Positions 7,406 to 15,752 of a stretch of DNA of 48,149 nucleotides are shown piece after piece. A model generated the notes under the pieces. The model was not told the DNA's origin. It saw only the letters and a list, made by a program, of their open reading frames with translations, and made no database searches. Made by a program: the position numbers and the translations under genes. Numbering within the stretch: position 1 is the stretch's first letter; each line of letters opens with the position of its first letter. The stretch is taken from contig NZ_JAEUMN010000042.1 in NCBI RefSeq assembly GCF_016793225.1, positions 1 through 48,149 of the forward strand. Direction: 5' to 3'. This stretch comes from Phenylobacterium sp. Its GTDB lineage: Bacteria; Pseudomonadota; Alphaproteobacteria; Caulobacterales; Caulobacteraceae.

Positions 7406-8593
7406 TCAGCGCGACAGCTCCTTCATCGCCTTCTCGAGCCCGTCGATGGTGAGCGGATACATCCGGTCGCCGACGAGCTGCTTCATCAGGCCGATGGAGG
7501 GCGTGTAGTCCCAGTGCCGCTCGGCGGTGGGGTTCAGCCAGACGACCGAGTCGTAGATCTGGCTGACCCGATCCATCCAGACCGCGCCGGCCTCCTCGTT
7601 CCAGTGCTCCACCGAGCCGCCCGGATAGGTGATCTCGTAAGGGCTCATGGTCGCGTCGCCCACGAAGATAACCTTGTAGTCGTGCGGATACTTGTGGAGG
7701 ATGTCGTAGGTGTTGAGCTTCTCGGTATGCCGGCGCCGGTTGTCCTTCCACACGCCCTCGTACAGGCAGTTGTGGAAGTAGAAGAACTCCATGTTCTTGA
7801 ATTCCGAGCGCGCGGCGCTGAACAGCTCCTCGCAGATCTTGATGTGGCTGTCCATCGAGCCGCCGACATCCAGGAACAGCAGCACGCTGATCTTGTTCCG
7901 GCGTTCGGGCCGCATGTTGATGTCGAGGTAGCCCTTCTCGGCCGTGCCCTTGATGGTCTTGTCCATGTCCAGCTCCTCGACGGAGCCGTCCCGGACCCAT
8001 TTGCGCAGGCGGCGCAGCGCGACCTTGATGTTGCGGGTGCCCAGCTCGACCTGGTCGTCGAGGTTCTTGTACTCGCGCTTGTCCCAGACCTTGATGGCGC
8101 GCCCGTGGCGGCCCTTCTCCTGGCCGACGCGGATGCCCTCGGGATGGTAGCCGTTGGCGCCGAAGGGGTTCGACCCGTCGGGCCGGCCGCCGCGCTGGCC
8201 TTCGCCGTCCTCGCCGTCCTGGCCTTCCTTGCGGCGGCGCGCCTGCTCGGCCAGCGCCTCCATCAGCTTCTCGAAGCCGCCCATGGCCTCGATCTGCGCC
8301 TTCTCCTCGTCGGTGAGGAACTTGTCGGCGAGCCGCTTCAGCCACTCGGCGGGGATGTCGGCGATCACGTCGTCCGACAGGTTCTCCATGCCCTTGAAGA
8401 CGTGGCCGAAAACCTTGTCGAACTTGTCGAGGTTCTTCTCGTCCTTCACCAGGGCCGAGCGGGACAGGTAGTAGAAGTCGTCGACCGTGCGGTCGATGAC
8501 CTGCTTGTCCATCGCCTCCATGAGGATGAGGTATTCCTTGAGCGTCACCGGCACCTTGGCTTCGCGGAGCTCGGTGAAGAAGCGCATGAACAT
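7406..8593 (-). CDS. VWA-domain protein (CoxE-like / COG3825)
   Basis: 395 residues from the ATG at 8593, which has AAGGGG upstream. The frame is open far beyond this, but that part is antisense to the oxidase gene. The N-terminal helical half begins MFMRFFTELREAKVPVTLKEY, typical of the CoxE-like VWA group. A charged Gly/Glu/Arg-rich linker follows (about 140-175), then a VWA fold (about 210-380). The metal-site motif reads LDVGGSMDSH, i.e. DxGGS instead of classical DxSxS, as I recall is usual in this subgroup. Such proteins normally work with a MoxR AAA+ ATPase in assembly or maturation of other proteins. No MoxR gene is present in this window. The tetR-MFS pair follows 43 nt downstream. 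Confidence 0.85.
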   Translation of the reverse strand: MFMRFFTELREAKVPVTLKEYLILMEAMDKQVIDRTVDDFYYLSRSALVKDEKNLDKFDKVFGHVFKGMENLSDDVIADIPAEWLKRLADKFLTDEEKAQIEAMGGFEKLMEALAEQARRRKEGQDGEDGEGQRGGRPDGSNPFGANGYHPEGIRVGQEKGRHGRAIKVWDKREYKNLDDQVELGTRNIKVALRRLRKWVRDGSVEELDMDKTIKGTAEKGYLDINMRPERRNKISVLLFLDVGGSMDSHIKICEELFSAARSEFKNMEFFYFHNCLYEGVWKDNRRRHTEKLNTYDILHKYPHDYKVIFVGDATMSPYEITYPGGSVEHWNEEAGAVWMDRVSQIYDSVVWLNPTAERHWDYTPSIGLMKQLVGDRMYPLTIDGLEKAMKELSR

Positions 8594-8613
8594 GGGGGAG
8601 GGCCCCTTGGGGT

Positions 8614-8631
8614 CGAACGTTCGTTTGAACG
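8614..8631. promoter_or_regulatory. Overlapping palindromes in the VWA/oxidase divergent promoter region
   Basis: CGAACGTTCG (8614-8623) overlaps CGTTC-GTTT-GAACG (8618-8631) in the 105-bp spacer between divergent genes. The shared CGTTC suggests two alternative binding registers for a dimeric regulator. No regulator can be assigned. Confidence 0.3.
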
Positions 8632-8698
8632 CGAAGGATGGGGCGTCGGGCGCCCGATGTCCAGTGCGCGCGGGAGGCGCCGGCGGGCGGGGCGGCGC

Positions 8699-9799
8699 AT
8701 GACGCGGACCTGCGACGTCGTGGTCGTGGGGCTCGGCGTGATGGGCGCGGCGGCGATGGCCAGCCTGTCGCGGCGCGCCGCCGTGATCGGGATCGAGCGG
8801 GCCGAGCCCGGCCACATCGGCGGCTCGTCGTGGGGCGAGAGCCGGATGATCCGCCTGTCGAACTTCGAGAACCCCGGCTACGCGCCGCTCGTCCGGCGGT
8901 CTGTGGAGCTGTGGGACGACCTGGAGCAGGGCGGCGAGCCCGTGTTCCTGCGGGTGGGCGTGCTCGAGGCGGGGCCGCCCGACGGCGCGCTGATGGCCGG
9001 CACGCGCGCGGCCGCCGCGGCCGGGGGCTTTGCCGGAGAACCGCTGACGCCGGCCGAGGCCGGGGAGCGCTTTCCCGCGGTTGCTTTGCCGGCCGGCTGG
9101 ACCGCCACGCTCCAGCCCGGCGCGGGCCTGCTGCGGGCCGACCTGGGCGTCCGTCGCCTGCTGGCCGCGGCGACGGCCCGGGGCGCCGAGATGCTGTGTG
9201 GGGTGGGCGTCCGCCAGGTGAGCGACACCGCCGCGGGCGTCACGGTGGTGCTGGACGACGGCGAGCAGATCCAGGCCGCGGCCGCCGTGATCACGGCGGG
9301 ACAGGAGATCGCCGAGCTGGTCCCGGCGCTCGGGCCGCACCTCCGCGTCCGCCCGCAGGTGCTCGGCTGGTACCGGTCGGAGCGGCCGCAGCTGGTGGGG
9401 CCGGAACGGCTCCCCGCCTTCGCCTTCGACGATCCGGAGGGCTTCCTCTACGGCTTTCCGGATTTCGCGGGCGCGGGCGTCAAGGCCGGCTTCCACCGCT
9501 TCGACGACGATCCTGTCGATCCCGTCACCGAGGCCGAGCGGGTCCGGCGGCATCTGCAGCGCTTCCTGGGGCCGCTGGCGCCGGCGCACCGGATCGGAAC
9601 CTGCGGCTACACCATCACGCCGGACGAGGAGTTCGTCATCGACCGGGATCCGGACCGCGACAACGTGTGGTTCGCTTCGGCCTGCTCCGGCCACGGCTTC
9701 AAGTTCGCGCCAGCCATCGGCGAGATGCTGGCCGACCTGGCGCTCGGCCGGACGCCCGCGTGCGACCCGTCCCCCTATGCGCTGGCCCGGTTCGCCTAG
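8699..9799 (+). CDS. FAD-dependent amine oxidase, monomeric sarcosine / N-methyltryptophan oxidase family
   Basis: 366 residues from the ATG at 8699. The Rossmann dinucleotide motif VVVGLGVMGAAA lies near residue 10, and GSSWGESRMIRLSNFE follows, typical of the MSOX/MTOX (SoxA/SolA) group. Near the C-terminus, GTCGYTITPDEEFVID carries the Cys equivalent to the covalent-flavin Cys of MSOX, and ACSGHGFKFAPAIGE completes the flavin site. The likely reaction is oxidative demethylation or deamination of a secondary amine, producing hydrogen peroxide; the substrate is not determined. An in-frame ATG 42 nt earlier would add a basic leader. The gene is divergent from the VWA gene and convergent with the aldo/keto reductase. 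Confidence 0.88.
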   Translation: MTRTCDVVVVGLGVMGAAAMASLSRRAAVIGIERAEPGHIGGSSWGESRMIRLSNFENPGYAPLVRRSVELWDDLEQGGEPVFLRVGVLEAGPPDGALMAGTRAAAAAGGFAGEPLTPAEAGERFPAVALPAGWTATLQPGAGLLRADLGVRRLLAAATARGAEMLCGVGVRQVSDTAAGVTVVLDDGEQIQAAAAVITAGQEIAELVPALGPHLRVRPQVLGWYRSERPQLVGPERLPAFAFDDPEGFLYGFPDFAGAGVKAGFHRFDDDPVDPVTEAERVRRHLQRFLGPLAPAHRIGTCGYTITPDEEFVIDRDPDRDNVWFASACSGHGFKFAPAIGEMLADLALGRTPACDPSPYALARFA

Positions 9800-9805
9800 A
9801 GCGCC

Positions 9806-10816
9806 CTAGCCGCGCTCGCTGTCCAGGGACGGCATCATCATCGTGGGATAGCGGTCGCCCGATCCCGAGCCTTTCGGGACCGCCGCCTCGATCGTCGCCA
9901 GCTGCTCGGGCATGAGCTTGGCCGCGATGCCGCCCAGCGCTTCGGCCAGCCGGGCTCGGGTCCGGGCCCCGACGAGGGGCACGATGTCGTCGCCCTGGGC
10001 CGCCACCCACGCGATCGCCGCCTGCGCAGGCGTCAGGCCCACGCTCTGCGCCGCCGCCCGCAGCCGCTCGGTGATGGCGAGGTTCTTCGTCAGGTTCTCG
10101 CCCTGGAAGCGGGGGGTGAGGGCGCGGAAGTCGCCCTTCGCCGGGTCCAGGTGGCCCAGCCCGTGCCCGCCGATCAGCCCGCGCACCAGGACGCCGTAGG
10201 CCGTGATCCCTATCCCCAGCTCGCGGGTGGTCTTCAGCAGGCTGTCCTCGATGCCGCGCGCCAGCAGGCTGTACTCGATCTGCAGGTCGACGATGGGATG
10301 GACGGCGGCGGCGCGCCGGATCGTCTCCGAGCCCACCTCCGAGAGGCCGATGTGGCGCACCCAGCCCGCCTGCACGCACTCGGCGATGGCGCCCACCGTG
10401 TCCTCGATGGGCACGTTCGGATCCAGGCGCGAGGGCCGGTAGATGTCGATGTGGTCCACGCCCAGCCGCTGAAGGGTGTAGGCGAGCGAGGTCTTCACGG
10501 CCGCCGGGCGCGCGTCGAACCCGAGGAACGAGCGGTCGGGCGCGCGCTGGCCGCCGAACTTCACGGAGAGCACGAGTCTGTCGCGGGGCAGGGTCCTCAG
10601 CGCCTCGCCGATCAGCATCTCGTTGTGGCCCATGCCGTAGAAGTCGCCGGTGTCGATGAGGGTGATCCCGGCCTCCACCGCCGCGGCGATCGTCGCGAGG
10701 CTCTCGGCGCGGTCCGCGTCGCCGTAGAAGTCGCTCATCCCCATGGCGCCCAGGCCGAGGGCGGACACCTCGGGCCCCGTCCGGCCCAGCGTTCGCGTGT
10801 GCATCTTCGACTCCAT
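9806..10816 (-). CDS. Aldo/keto reductase with altered catalytic His position
   Basis: 336 residues from the ATG at 10816 (CCAGGACGAAG upstream). The TIM-barrel AKR pattern is clear: SALGLGAMGMSDFYG near residue 15, DTGDFYG (catalytic Asp and Tyr) and LSVKFGG (catalytic Lys), plus a C-terminal cofactor segment VPLVGARTRARL for NADP(H). Where most of this AKR group has YYQHRVDP, this protein has IYRPSRLDP, so the usual catalytic His aligns with Ser. It is transcribed divergently from a LysR gene across an 85-bp spacer containing a small dyad, so the LysR protein probably controls it. Confidence 0.88.
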   Translation of the reverse strand: MESKMHTRTLGRTGPEVSALGLGAMGMSDFYGDADRAESLATIAAAVEAGITLIDTGDFYGMGHNEMLIGEALRTLPRDRLVLSVKFGGQRAPDRSFLGFDARPAAVKTSLAYTLQRLGVDHIDIYRPSRLDPNVPIEDTVGAIAECVQAGWVRHIGLSEVGSETIRRAAAVHPIVDLQIEYSLLARGIEDSLLKTTRELGIGITAYGVLVRGLIGGHGLGHLDPAKGDFRALTPRFQGENLTKNLAITERLRAAAQSVGLTPAQAAIAWVAAQGDDIVPLVGARTRARLAEALGGIAAKLMPEQLATIEAAVPKGSGSGDRYPTMMMPSLDSERG

Positions 10817-10874
10817 CTTCGTCCTGGGGCGACGAGATAGCGGTCGTCGTTCAGTCGGATAACCGGCATAATCG

Positions 10875-10889
10875 CGCACAAACTGTGCG
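10875..10889. promoter_or_regulatory. Dyad in the AKR/lysR spacer (candidate LysR-type operator)
   Basis: CGCACA-AAC-TGTGCG, perfect 6-bp arms, ending 12 bases before the lysR ATG. LysR regulators usually bind interrupted dyads in the spacer between themselves and a divergent target. It has the right place and size, but is not an exact T-N11-A match. Confidence 0.4.
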
Positions 10890-10901
10890 GATCATCGAAC
10901 A

Positions 10902-11798
10902 ATGCAACGCTCGGACCTTACGGCGCTCGACAGTTTTGCCGCGGTGGCTCGCCACCGGAACTTCCGCCGCGCGGCGGTAGAGCTGGGCGTTTCCGCCTCG
11001 ACCCTCAGCCAGGCGGTGCGCGACCTGGAGGCCCGCCTGAACGTGCGCCTGCTGAACCGGACGACGCGCTCTGTGGCGCCGACGGCGGCCGGGAGGGCCC
11101 TCCTCGAGCGGCTGGGACCTGCCCTGGCCGAGATCGCCGACGCCGTCAGCGAGGTGCGTTCGGCGCAGTCCGAGCCCTCGGGTCCGCTGCGCATCAATGC
11201 GCCGGAGCCGGCCGTCGAGCTGGTGCTGGCGCCGATGATCGCCGGCTTCCTGGCCGCCTACCCGGCGGTCCGCCTGGAACTCGTGAGCGAGACCGGGTTC
11301 ATCGACATCGTGGCCGAGGGCTACGACGCGGGCGTGCGTTGGGGCGAGAGCCTGGCGCAGGACATGGTGGCGGTGTCCCTGGGGCCTCCCCAGCGATACG
11401 TGGTCGCCGCCGCGCCGGACCTGGTCGCGCGGGTCGGCGCGCCACGACATCCGCGCGACCTCCTGGAGCGGCCGTGCCTGCGCAATCGCTTCCCGAGCGG
11501 GGCCATGCCCCCCTGGGAATTCGAGAAGGCCGGGGAGACGGTGCGGGTCTCGCCGACGGGCCCGCTGGTGGCCAGCGGCCCGGGCGCCTTGATCCGCGCG
11601 GCCCTGGACGGGCTGGGCTTCGTGGCGCTGTTCGACGGCTACGTGGTCCCGCACCTGGCGAGCGGGCGGCTGGTGGAGGTGCTCGCCGACTGGTCCGAAC
11701 CCTTCCCGGGCCCGTTCCTCTACTACCCCAGCCGCCGCACCCTGCCCTCGGCGCTGCGCGCGTTCGTCGACTACGTCCGCGCCGAGCGGAGAGGCTAG
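10902..11798 (+). CDS. LysR-family transcriptional regulator
   Basis: 298 residues. The N-terminal winged helix-turn-helix (residues 1-60; FAAVARHRNFRRAAVELGVS, then STLSQAVRDLEARLNVRLLNR) is classical LysR. A periplasmic-binding-like effector domain covers about 90-295. It is divergent from the aldo/keto reductase, its likely target. Its TAG stop is the minus-strand complement of the recombinase-like gene's stop: CTAG at 11795-11798 ends both convergent genes. Confidence 0.92.
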   Translation: MQRSDLTALDSFAAVARHRNFRRAAVELGVSASTLSQAVRDLEARLNVRLLNRTTRSVAPTAAGRALLERLGPALAEIADAVSEVRSAQSEPSGPLRINAPEPAVELVLAPMIAGFLAAYPAVRLELVSETGFIDIVAEGYDAGVRWGESLAQDMVAVSLGPPQRYVVAAAPDLVARVGAPRHPRDLLERPCLRNRFPSGAMPPWEFEKAGETVRVSPTGPLVASGPGALIRAALDGLGFVALFDGYVVPHLASGRLVEVLADWSEPFPGPFLYYPSRRTLPSALRAFVDYVRAERRG

Positions 11799-12289
11799 GC
11801 CTCGGCCGCCTCGACCGCCTTCAGCTTGCGCCACACCGTCATGCGCGAGACGCCCAGCCGGCGGGCGATCTCGACCGGGCCGACGCCGGCGCGCTGAAGG
11901 GCGTGGATCTCGTCGGCGGCGGCGGCAGGCCGGCGCCGACGTGCGCCGCCGGCGGGCTCGATGGCGGCGACGGCCTCGAGGACCGCGCGCAGCGTACGCC
12001 CGCTCTCGCCCCGGCTGGTGAGTGCCGGGTGCAGGACGACCAGGGCGGCGTTCCGGCGCTCGAGACGATCCAGGGCGTCGAGCAGGCCGCGCGCGCCGGG
12101 CGCGAGGCACTCGAGGCGCGTGACCACCAGCTCATCGCCCGCGCCGATGAACTCCAGGATCGAGGTCAGCGTCTGACCGTCGCCGCCGGGCTCTTCGGCG
12201 CGCACCACCTGGCAGCCCGCGGCCTTGAGGGCCGTGGTGTCGTCGTGTGCGCTCGCGTCCCGCAGCCGAACGTAACCGATCCTCAGCAT
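11795..12289 (-). CDS. Serine-recombinase-like protein with degenerate active site plus C-terminal HTH
   Basis: 164 residues from the ATG at 12289 (GGTGGGG just upstream; a longer frame reaches 12364). Residues 1-100 follow the resolvase N-terminal fold: MLRIGYVRLRD, then GDELVVTRLECLAPGARGLLDALDRL. The family signatures are lost. YxRVST is YVRLRD, which removes the nucleophilic Ser, and the DRLxRS-type Arg cluster reads ECLAPG. The C-terminus has a Hin-like helix-turn-helix (VEIARRLGVSRMTVWRKLKAV). It should bind DNA but cannot recombine by the known mechanism, so it may be a regulator (inference). No transposon ends or inverted repeats are nearby. It is convergent with and touches lysR. Confidence 0.8.
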   Translation of the reverse strand: MLRIGYVRLRDASAHDDTTALKAAGCQVVRAEEPGGDGQTLTSILEFIGAGDELVVTRLECLAPGARGLLDALDRLERRNAALVVLHPALTSRGESGRTLRAVLEAVAAIEPAGGARRRRPAAAADEIHALQRAGVGPVEIARRLGVSRMTVWRKLKAVEAAEA

Positions 12290-12444
12290 CCCCACCGCCG
12301 ATATCGTGACCCGCCGAATACCGGTCAACGTCCCAAACGGTGGCCGTATCGCCAAGATGCACAAAGGTTAAATCGCAGCAATGAAAGCTTAGAGCTCGTG
12401 CAGATTGCGGCAAGAATGTGTCGCAAATGCGTGAACTGTGGCGG

Positions 12445-13005
12445 CTAGCCAGAAAAACTATTGCCGCTTCGACGAAGGATGAACTCGCGGTCCACTGTAC
12501 GGCCGACCTTGAATCCGTATTCGCCGACCTTCGCGAAGCCGTGGCGCTCGTAGAACCGTTGCGCGCCGTAGTTCTCCGACCAGACGCCGATCCACACGTC
12601 CCGCGGTCCGCCGGCCTGGAGCCAGGCCATGACCTCGGCGAACAGGCGTCCGCCCACGCCGGCGCCCTGACGATCCTTCACGAAGTAGATGCGCTTGAGT
12701 TCGCCGCAGGCCGGCGTGACGTCGTCGTGGGGCAGGGCGCATGGGCCGGCCAGCGCGTATCCGATGGGGCGGTCGCCATCCTCCACCAGCCACAGCGCCT
12801 TGGCCGGATCGGCCAGGTCGGCGCGGGTCCGCTCCAGGCTGTAGGCCTCGACCAGGTAGTCGGCGAGGTCGGCCGGGTCGTACAGGTGGGCGAAGGTGTC
12901 GCTGAACGTGCGCGCGCCGAGTTCGGCGAGGATTTCGGCGTCCTCGGGTCGCGCCCGCCGGATCACAGGACCCGCCGCGGCGGAAGTTGGGTTAGGATGC
13001 AGCAT
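12445..13005 (-). CDS. GNAT-family N-acetyltransferase
   Basis: 186 residues as read from the ATG at 13005. [20 protein letters not shown] opens the GNAT fold, and the acetyl-CoA loop is [17 protein letters not shown] (Q/RxxGxG/A present). The family ends with [20 protein letters not shown], as seen here. The acceptor substrate is unknown. The ATG overlaps the ATG of the divergent deacetylase gene within one CATG. A GTG at 12966 would start the protein right at IRRARPED and leave a 37-bp spacer, so the true start is uncertain. The recombinase-like gene lies 155 nt downstream on the same strand. Confidence 0.85.
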   Translation of the reverse strand: MLHPNPTSAAAGPVIRRARPEDAEILAELGARTFSDTFAHLYDPADLADYLVEAYSLERTRADLADPAKALWLVEDGDRPIGYALAGPCALPHDDVTPACGELKRIYFVKDRQGAGVGGRLFAEVMAWLQAGGPRDVWIGVWSENYGAQRFYERHGFAKVGEYGFKVGRTVDREFILRRSGNSFSG

Positions 13006-13927
13006 GACCGTCGCCCTCTACACCCACCTCGACATGTTCGACCACCGGCCCGGCGAACGTCACCCCGAGCGGCCCGAACGGCTCAAGGCTGTGGCCGACG
13101 CCCTGTCGGACTCCGACCTGGACCTCGCGCCGAACGACGCCCCGCTCGTCGACGAGGCCGATCTCCTGCGGGTGCACGACAAGGCCTACCTGGACGACAT
13201 CGCCGCGCGCGCGCCGACCAGCGGCCGGCTCGTGCTGGATCCCGACACCGCGATGTCCTCGGGCAGCCTCACCGCTGCGCGCCGCGCCGCGGGCGCCGTG
13301 GTCCAGGCTGTGCGCGACGTGGCGGCCGGCAAGGCGGACCGTGCGTTTTGCGCCGTCCGACCGCCGGGCCATCACGCCGAACCCGGGCTGCCGATGGGAT
13401 TCTGCATCTTCTCGAACGTCGCGGTGGCCGCGCGCGTCGCCCAGGCGTCGGGTTTCCAGAAGGTCGCCGTCGTCGACTTCGACATCCACCACGGCAACGG
13501 GACCCAGGCCGCGCTCGGCGGCCGCCCGGGTCTGTTCTTCGCCTCCATCCAGTCCTGGCCCATGTGGCCCGGGACCGGGCACCCCTCGGAGCCGGTTCCG
13601 GACAACATCGTGAACACGGTCTCGCCCGAAGGCGCGCCGGCCGCGGTCTGGCGCAAGGCGTTCGAGCAGCTGATGGAGCGGGTGGACGCCTTCGCGCCCG
13701 ACCTGATTCTCGTGTCGGCCGGCTTCGACGCCCACGCCCGCGACCCCGTCGGCGGCGGCGGCCAGAGCCTGGAGGAGACCGACTTCGCCTGGGCGACGCG
13801 GGCCATCGCCGACGTGGCCAACCGGCGCGCGAAGGGGCGGGTTGTGTCCTCCCTCGAGGGCGGCTACGACCTCCAGGCTCTGGGCCGTTCGGCGCTCGCG
13901 CACGTCAGAGCCCTCGGCGAGGGGTAG
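13004..13927 (+). CDS. Histone-deacetylase-family amidohydrolase (acetylpolyamine/class II-like)
   Basis: 307 residues. The start [20 protein letters not shown] is typical of bacterial class II-type deacetylases. Active-site elements are RPPGHHAE (paired His), [12 protein letters not shown] (zinc Asp and His) and [14 protein letters not shown] (zinc Asp). It hydrolyses an N-acetyl group from a lysine or polyamine-type substrate in the cytoplasm; the actual substrate is unknown. A Shine-Dalgarno (AGGA) precedes the ATG at 13004. It heads the co-directional run to xseB-ispA-dxs. Confidence 0.92.
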   Translation: MTVALYTHLDMFDHRPGERHPERPERLKAVADALSDSDLDLAPNDAPLVDEADLLRVHDKAYLDDIAARAPTSGRLVLDPDTAMSSGSLTAARRAAGAVVQAVRDVAAGKADRAFCAVRPPGHHAEPGLPMGFCIFSNVAVAARVAQASGFQKVAVVDFDIHHGNGTQAALGGRPGLFFASIQSWPMWPGTGHPSEPVPDNIVNTVSPEGAPAAVWRKAFEQLMERVDAFAPDLILVSAGFDAHARDPVGGGGQSLEETDFAWATRAIADVANRRAKGRVVSSLEGGYDLQALGRSALAHVRALGEG

Positions 13928-13959
13928 GGGCGAACACCGGCCGTGCACATTCCGGATCC

Positions 13960-14574
13960 ATGGCCAGCGTCCTGACCGAAGACAAGACGGCCCCGCCGCT
14001 GCGGCATGGCGCGATCATCCTGGCGCGCCACGGGGAGCCGCACGTGTCGCGCAAGGTGCGGCTCTCGGCGTCCGAGTACCGCACGTTCTGGGCCAACTAC
14101 GAACTGCTCGGGCTGCTGCCCGGCCAGACGCCGCCCGAGGCGCTGCGCCGCTTCGTCGACGAGTGCGGGACGCTGGTGTCGTCGACCCGCCTGCGCGCCG
14201 TCGAAAGCGCCCAGACCCTGGCCGGCGAGCGCGTGTTCGAGCGCCACGAACTGCTGATCGAGGCGCCGCTGCCGCCCCCGAACCTGCCCCGCTGGCTGAG
14301 GCTGTCGCCCCGGATCTGGGGCTTCCTCGCTCGCGTCTGGTGGTGGTTCTTCGACCACCACGAGGGCCAGGAGCGGCGCAGCGAGGCCGAGATCCGCGCC
14401 GACCGCGCCGCCGCCATGCTCATCGGCCTCGCCGCCGGAGGCGAGAACGTCGTGGTCCTGGCCCACGGCTTCTTCAACTACATGATCGGCCGCTCCCTGC
14501 GCCGGCTCGGGTGGCGGCTCGTGAAGAGCGAGGGCTACAAGTACTGGTCCATGCGCCGGTTCGAGCGCGGCTGA
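13960..14574 (+). CDS. Histidine phosphatase family protein
   Basis: 204 residues. The phosphoglycerate-mutase-like RHG motif is in AIILARHGEPHVS (about residue 20-30), with SSTRLRAVESAQTL (second Arg) and a second catalytic His in VVLAHGFFNYMIG (about residue 165). A Trp-rich stretch (GFLARVWWWFFDHH) in the middle could be a membrane-touching or substrate-binding insert. It sits 32 nt after the deacetylase gene and before xseB on the same strand. The substrate is unknown. Confidence 0.85.
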   Translation: MASVLTEDKTAPPLRHGAIILARHGEPHVSRKVRLSASEYRTFWANYELLGLLPGQTPPEALRRFVDECGTLVSSTRLRAVESAQTLAGERVFERHELLIEAPLPPPNLPRWLRLSPRIWGFLARVWWWFFDHHEGQERRSEAEIRADRAAAMLIGLAAGGENVVVLAHGFFNYMIGRSLRRLGWRLVKSEGYKYWSMRRFERG

Positions 14575-14615
14575 GGGGATGGATTCGCCGGCGTCCCGCG
14601 CCTAAAGGAGCAGCC

Positions 14616-14858
14616 ATGTCCGAGCCCGCCGACATCGCCGCCATGAGCTTCGAGACCGCGCTCTCCGAACTGGAGCAGATCGTCGGCCGCCTGGAGTCCG
14701 GCCAGGCGCCGCTGGAGGACTCGATCCGGCTCTACGAGCGCGGGGCCGCCCTGAAGGCGCACTGCGAACAGAAGCTCAAGGAGGCGAGCCTGCGGGTCGA
14801 GAAGATCGTCATGGGCGCCGGCGGGACGCCCGGCGTCGAACCCGCCGAGTTCGGCTGA
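14616..14858 (+). CDS. xseB: Exodeoxyribonuclease VII small subunit
   Basis: 80 residues with the standard XseB pattern: [41 protein letters not shown] and a short tail. XseB coats the XseA large subunit in the enzyme that degrades single-stranded DNA. The Shine-Dalgarno AAAGGAG is excellent. The stop overlaps the next ATG (TGATG), coupling it to ispA, an arrangement common in Proteobacteria. xseA is not in this window. Confidence 0.95.
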   Translation: MSEPADIAAMSFETALSELEQIVGRLESGQAPLEDSIRLYERGAALKAHCEQKLKEASLRVEKIVMGAGGTPGVEPAEFG

Positions 14859-15736
14859 TGGATCTCTCCCGCCGGGTGGCCGAGGCTGCCGACCTGGTCA
14901 CCGTGGCGCTGGACGAACTGCTGCCGCGCGCCGACGGGCCCGAGGCGCGGCTCACCGAGGCTATGCGCTATGCGGCGCTGAGCGAAGGCAAGCGGCTGCG
15001 CACCTTCTTCGCCCTCGAGACCGGGCGGATGTTCGACCTGGACGAGACCTCGGTGCTGCGCGCGGCCTGCGCGCTCGAGTGCATCCACGCCTACAGCCTG
15101 GTCCATGACGATCTGCCCTGCATGGACGACGACGACCTGCGCCGCGGCCGGCCGACGGTGCACCGCGCCTACGACGAGATGACGGCCGTGCTGGCGGGCG
15201 ACGCCCTGCAGGCGGCCGCCTTCGAGATCCTGGCCCACCCCGACACCCATCCCGACGGCGGCGTCCGGGCCGAGCTGGTGGCCAAGCTGGCGCTCGCGGC
15301 GGGCGCGCGGGGCATGGTGGGCGGCCAGATGATCGACATGCTGGGCGTTCGCGACGACCTGGGCGGCGTGGCCCGGATGCAGCGGCTGAAGACGGGCGCC
15401 CTGATCACCTGCGCCTTCGAGCTGCCGTTGGTGCTGGCGCACGCGCAGGAGGCCGAGCGGCACGCCCTGCTGAACTTCGCCCACGACCTGGGACTGGGCT
15501 ACCAGATCGTCGACGACCTGCTGGATGCGGAGGGCAGCGAGGAATCCGTCGGCAAGGCCGTCGGCAAGGACGCCTCGAAGGGGAAGGCCAACTTCGTGAC
15601 GCTGCTGGGCGTCGAGGCGGCGCGCGAGCGCCTCGGGCTGCTCAAGTCCCAGACGAAAAGTCACCTGGATGCGTTCGGGCCGCGGGCTGATTTCCTGCGG
15701 GCGAGCGTCGATTTCGTGCTAGAGCGCCGCACCTGA
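14858..15736 (+). CDS. ispA: Polyprenyl (farnesyl) diphosphate synthase
   Basis: 292 residues, the usual IspA length. The first aspartate-rich motif [15 protein letters not shown] and the second [11 protein letters not shown] bind the magnesium-diphosphate of the allylic substrate. [10 protein letters not shown] and [11 protein letters not shown] are also typical. It condenses IPP with DMAPP/GPP to farnesyl diphosphate, using precursors supplied by the MEP pathway begun by Dxs next door. It is coupled to xseB by one-base overlap and followed by dxs after 16 nt. Confidence 0.95.
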   Translation: MDLSRRVAEAADLVTVALDELLPRADGPEARLTEAMRYAALSEGKRLRTFFALETGRMFDLDETSVLRAACALECIHAYSLVHDDLPCMDDDDLRRGRPTVHRAYDEMTAVLAGDALQAAAFEILAHPDTHPDGGVRAELVAKLALAAGARGMVGGQMIDMLGVRDDLGGVARMQRLKTGALITCAFELPLVLAHAQEAERHALLNFAHDLGLGYQIVDDLLDAEGSEESVGKAVGKDASKGKANFVTLLGVEAARERLGLLKSQTKSHLDAFGPRADFLRASVDFVLERRT

Positions 15737-15752
15737 GCCCGAGGACGTAGCG

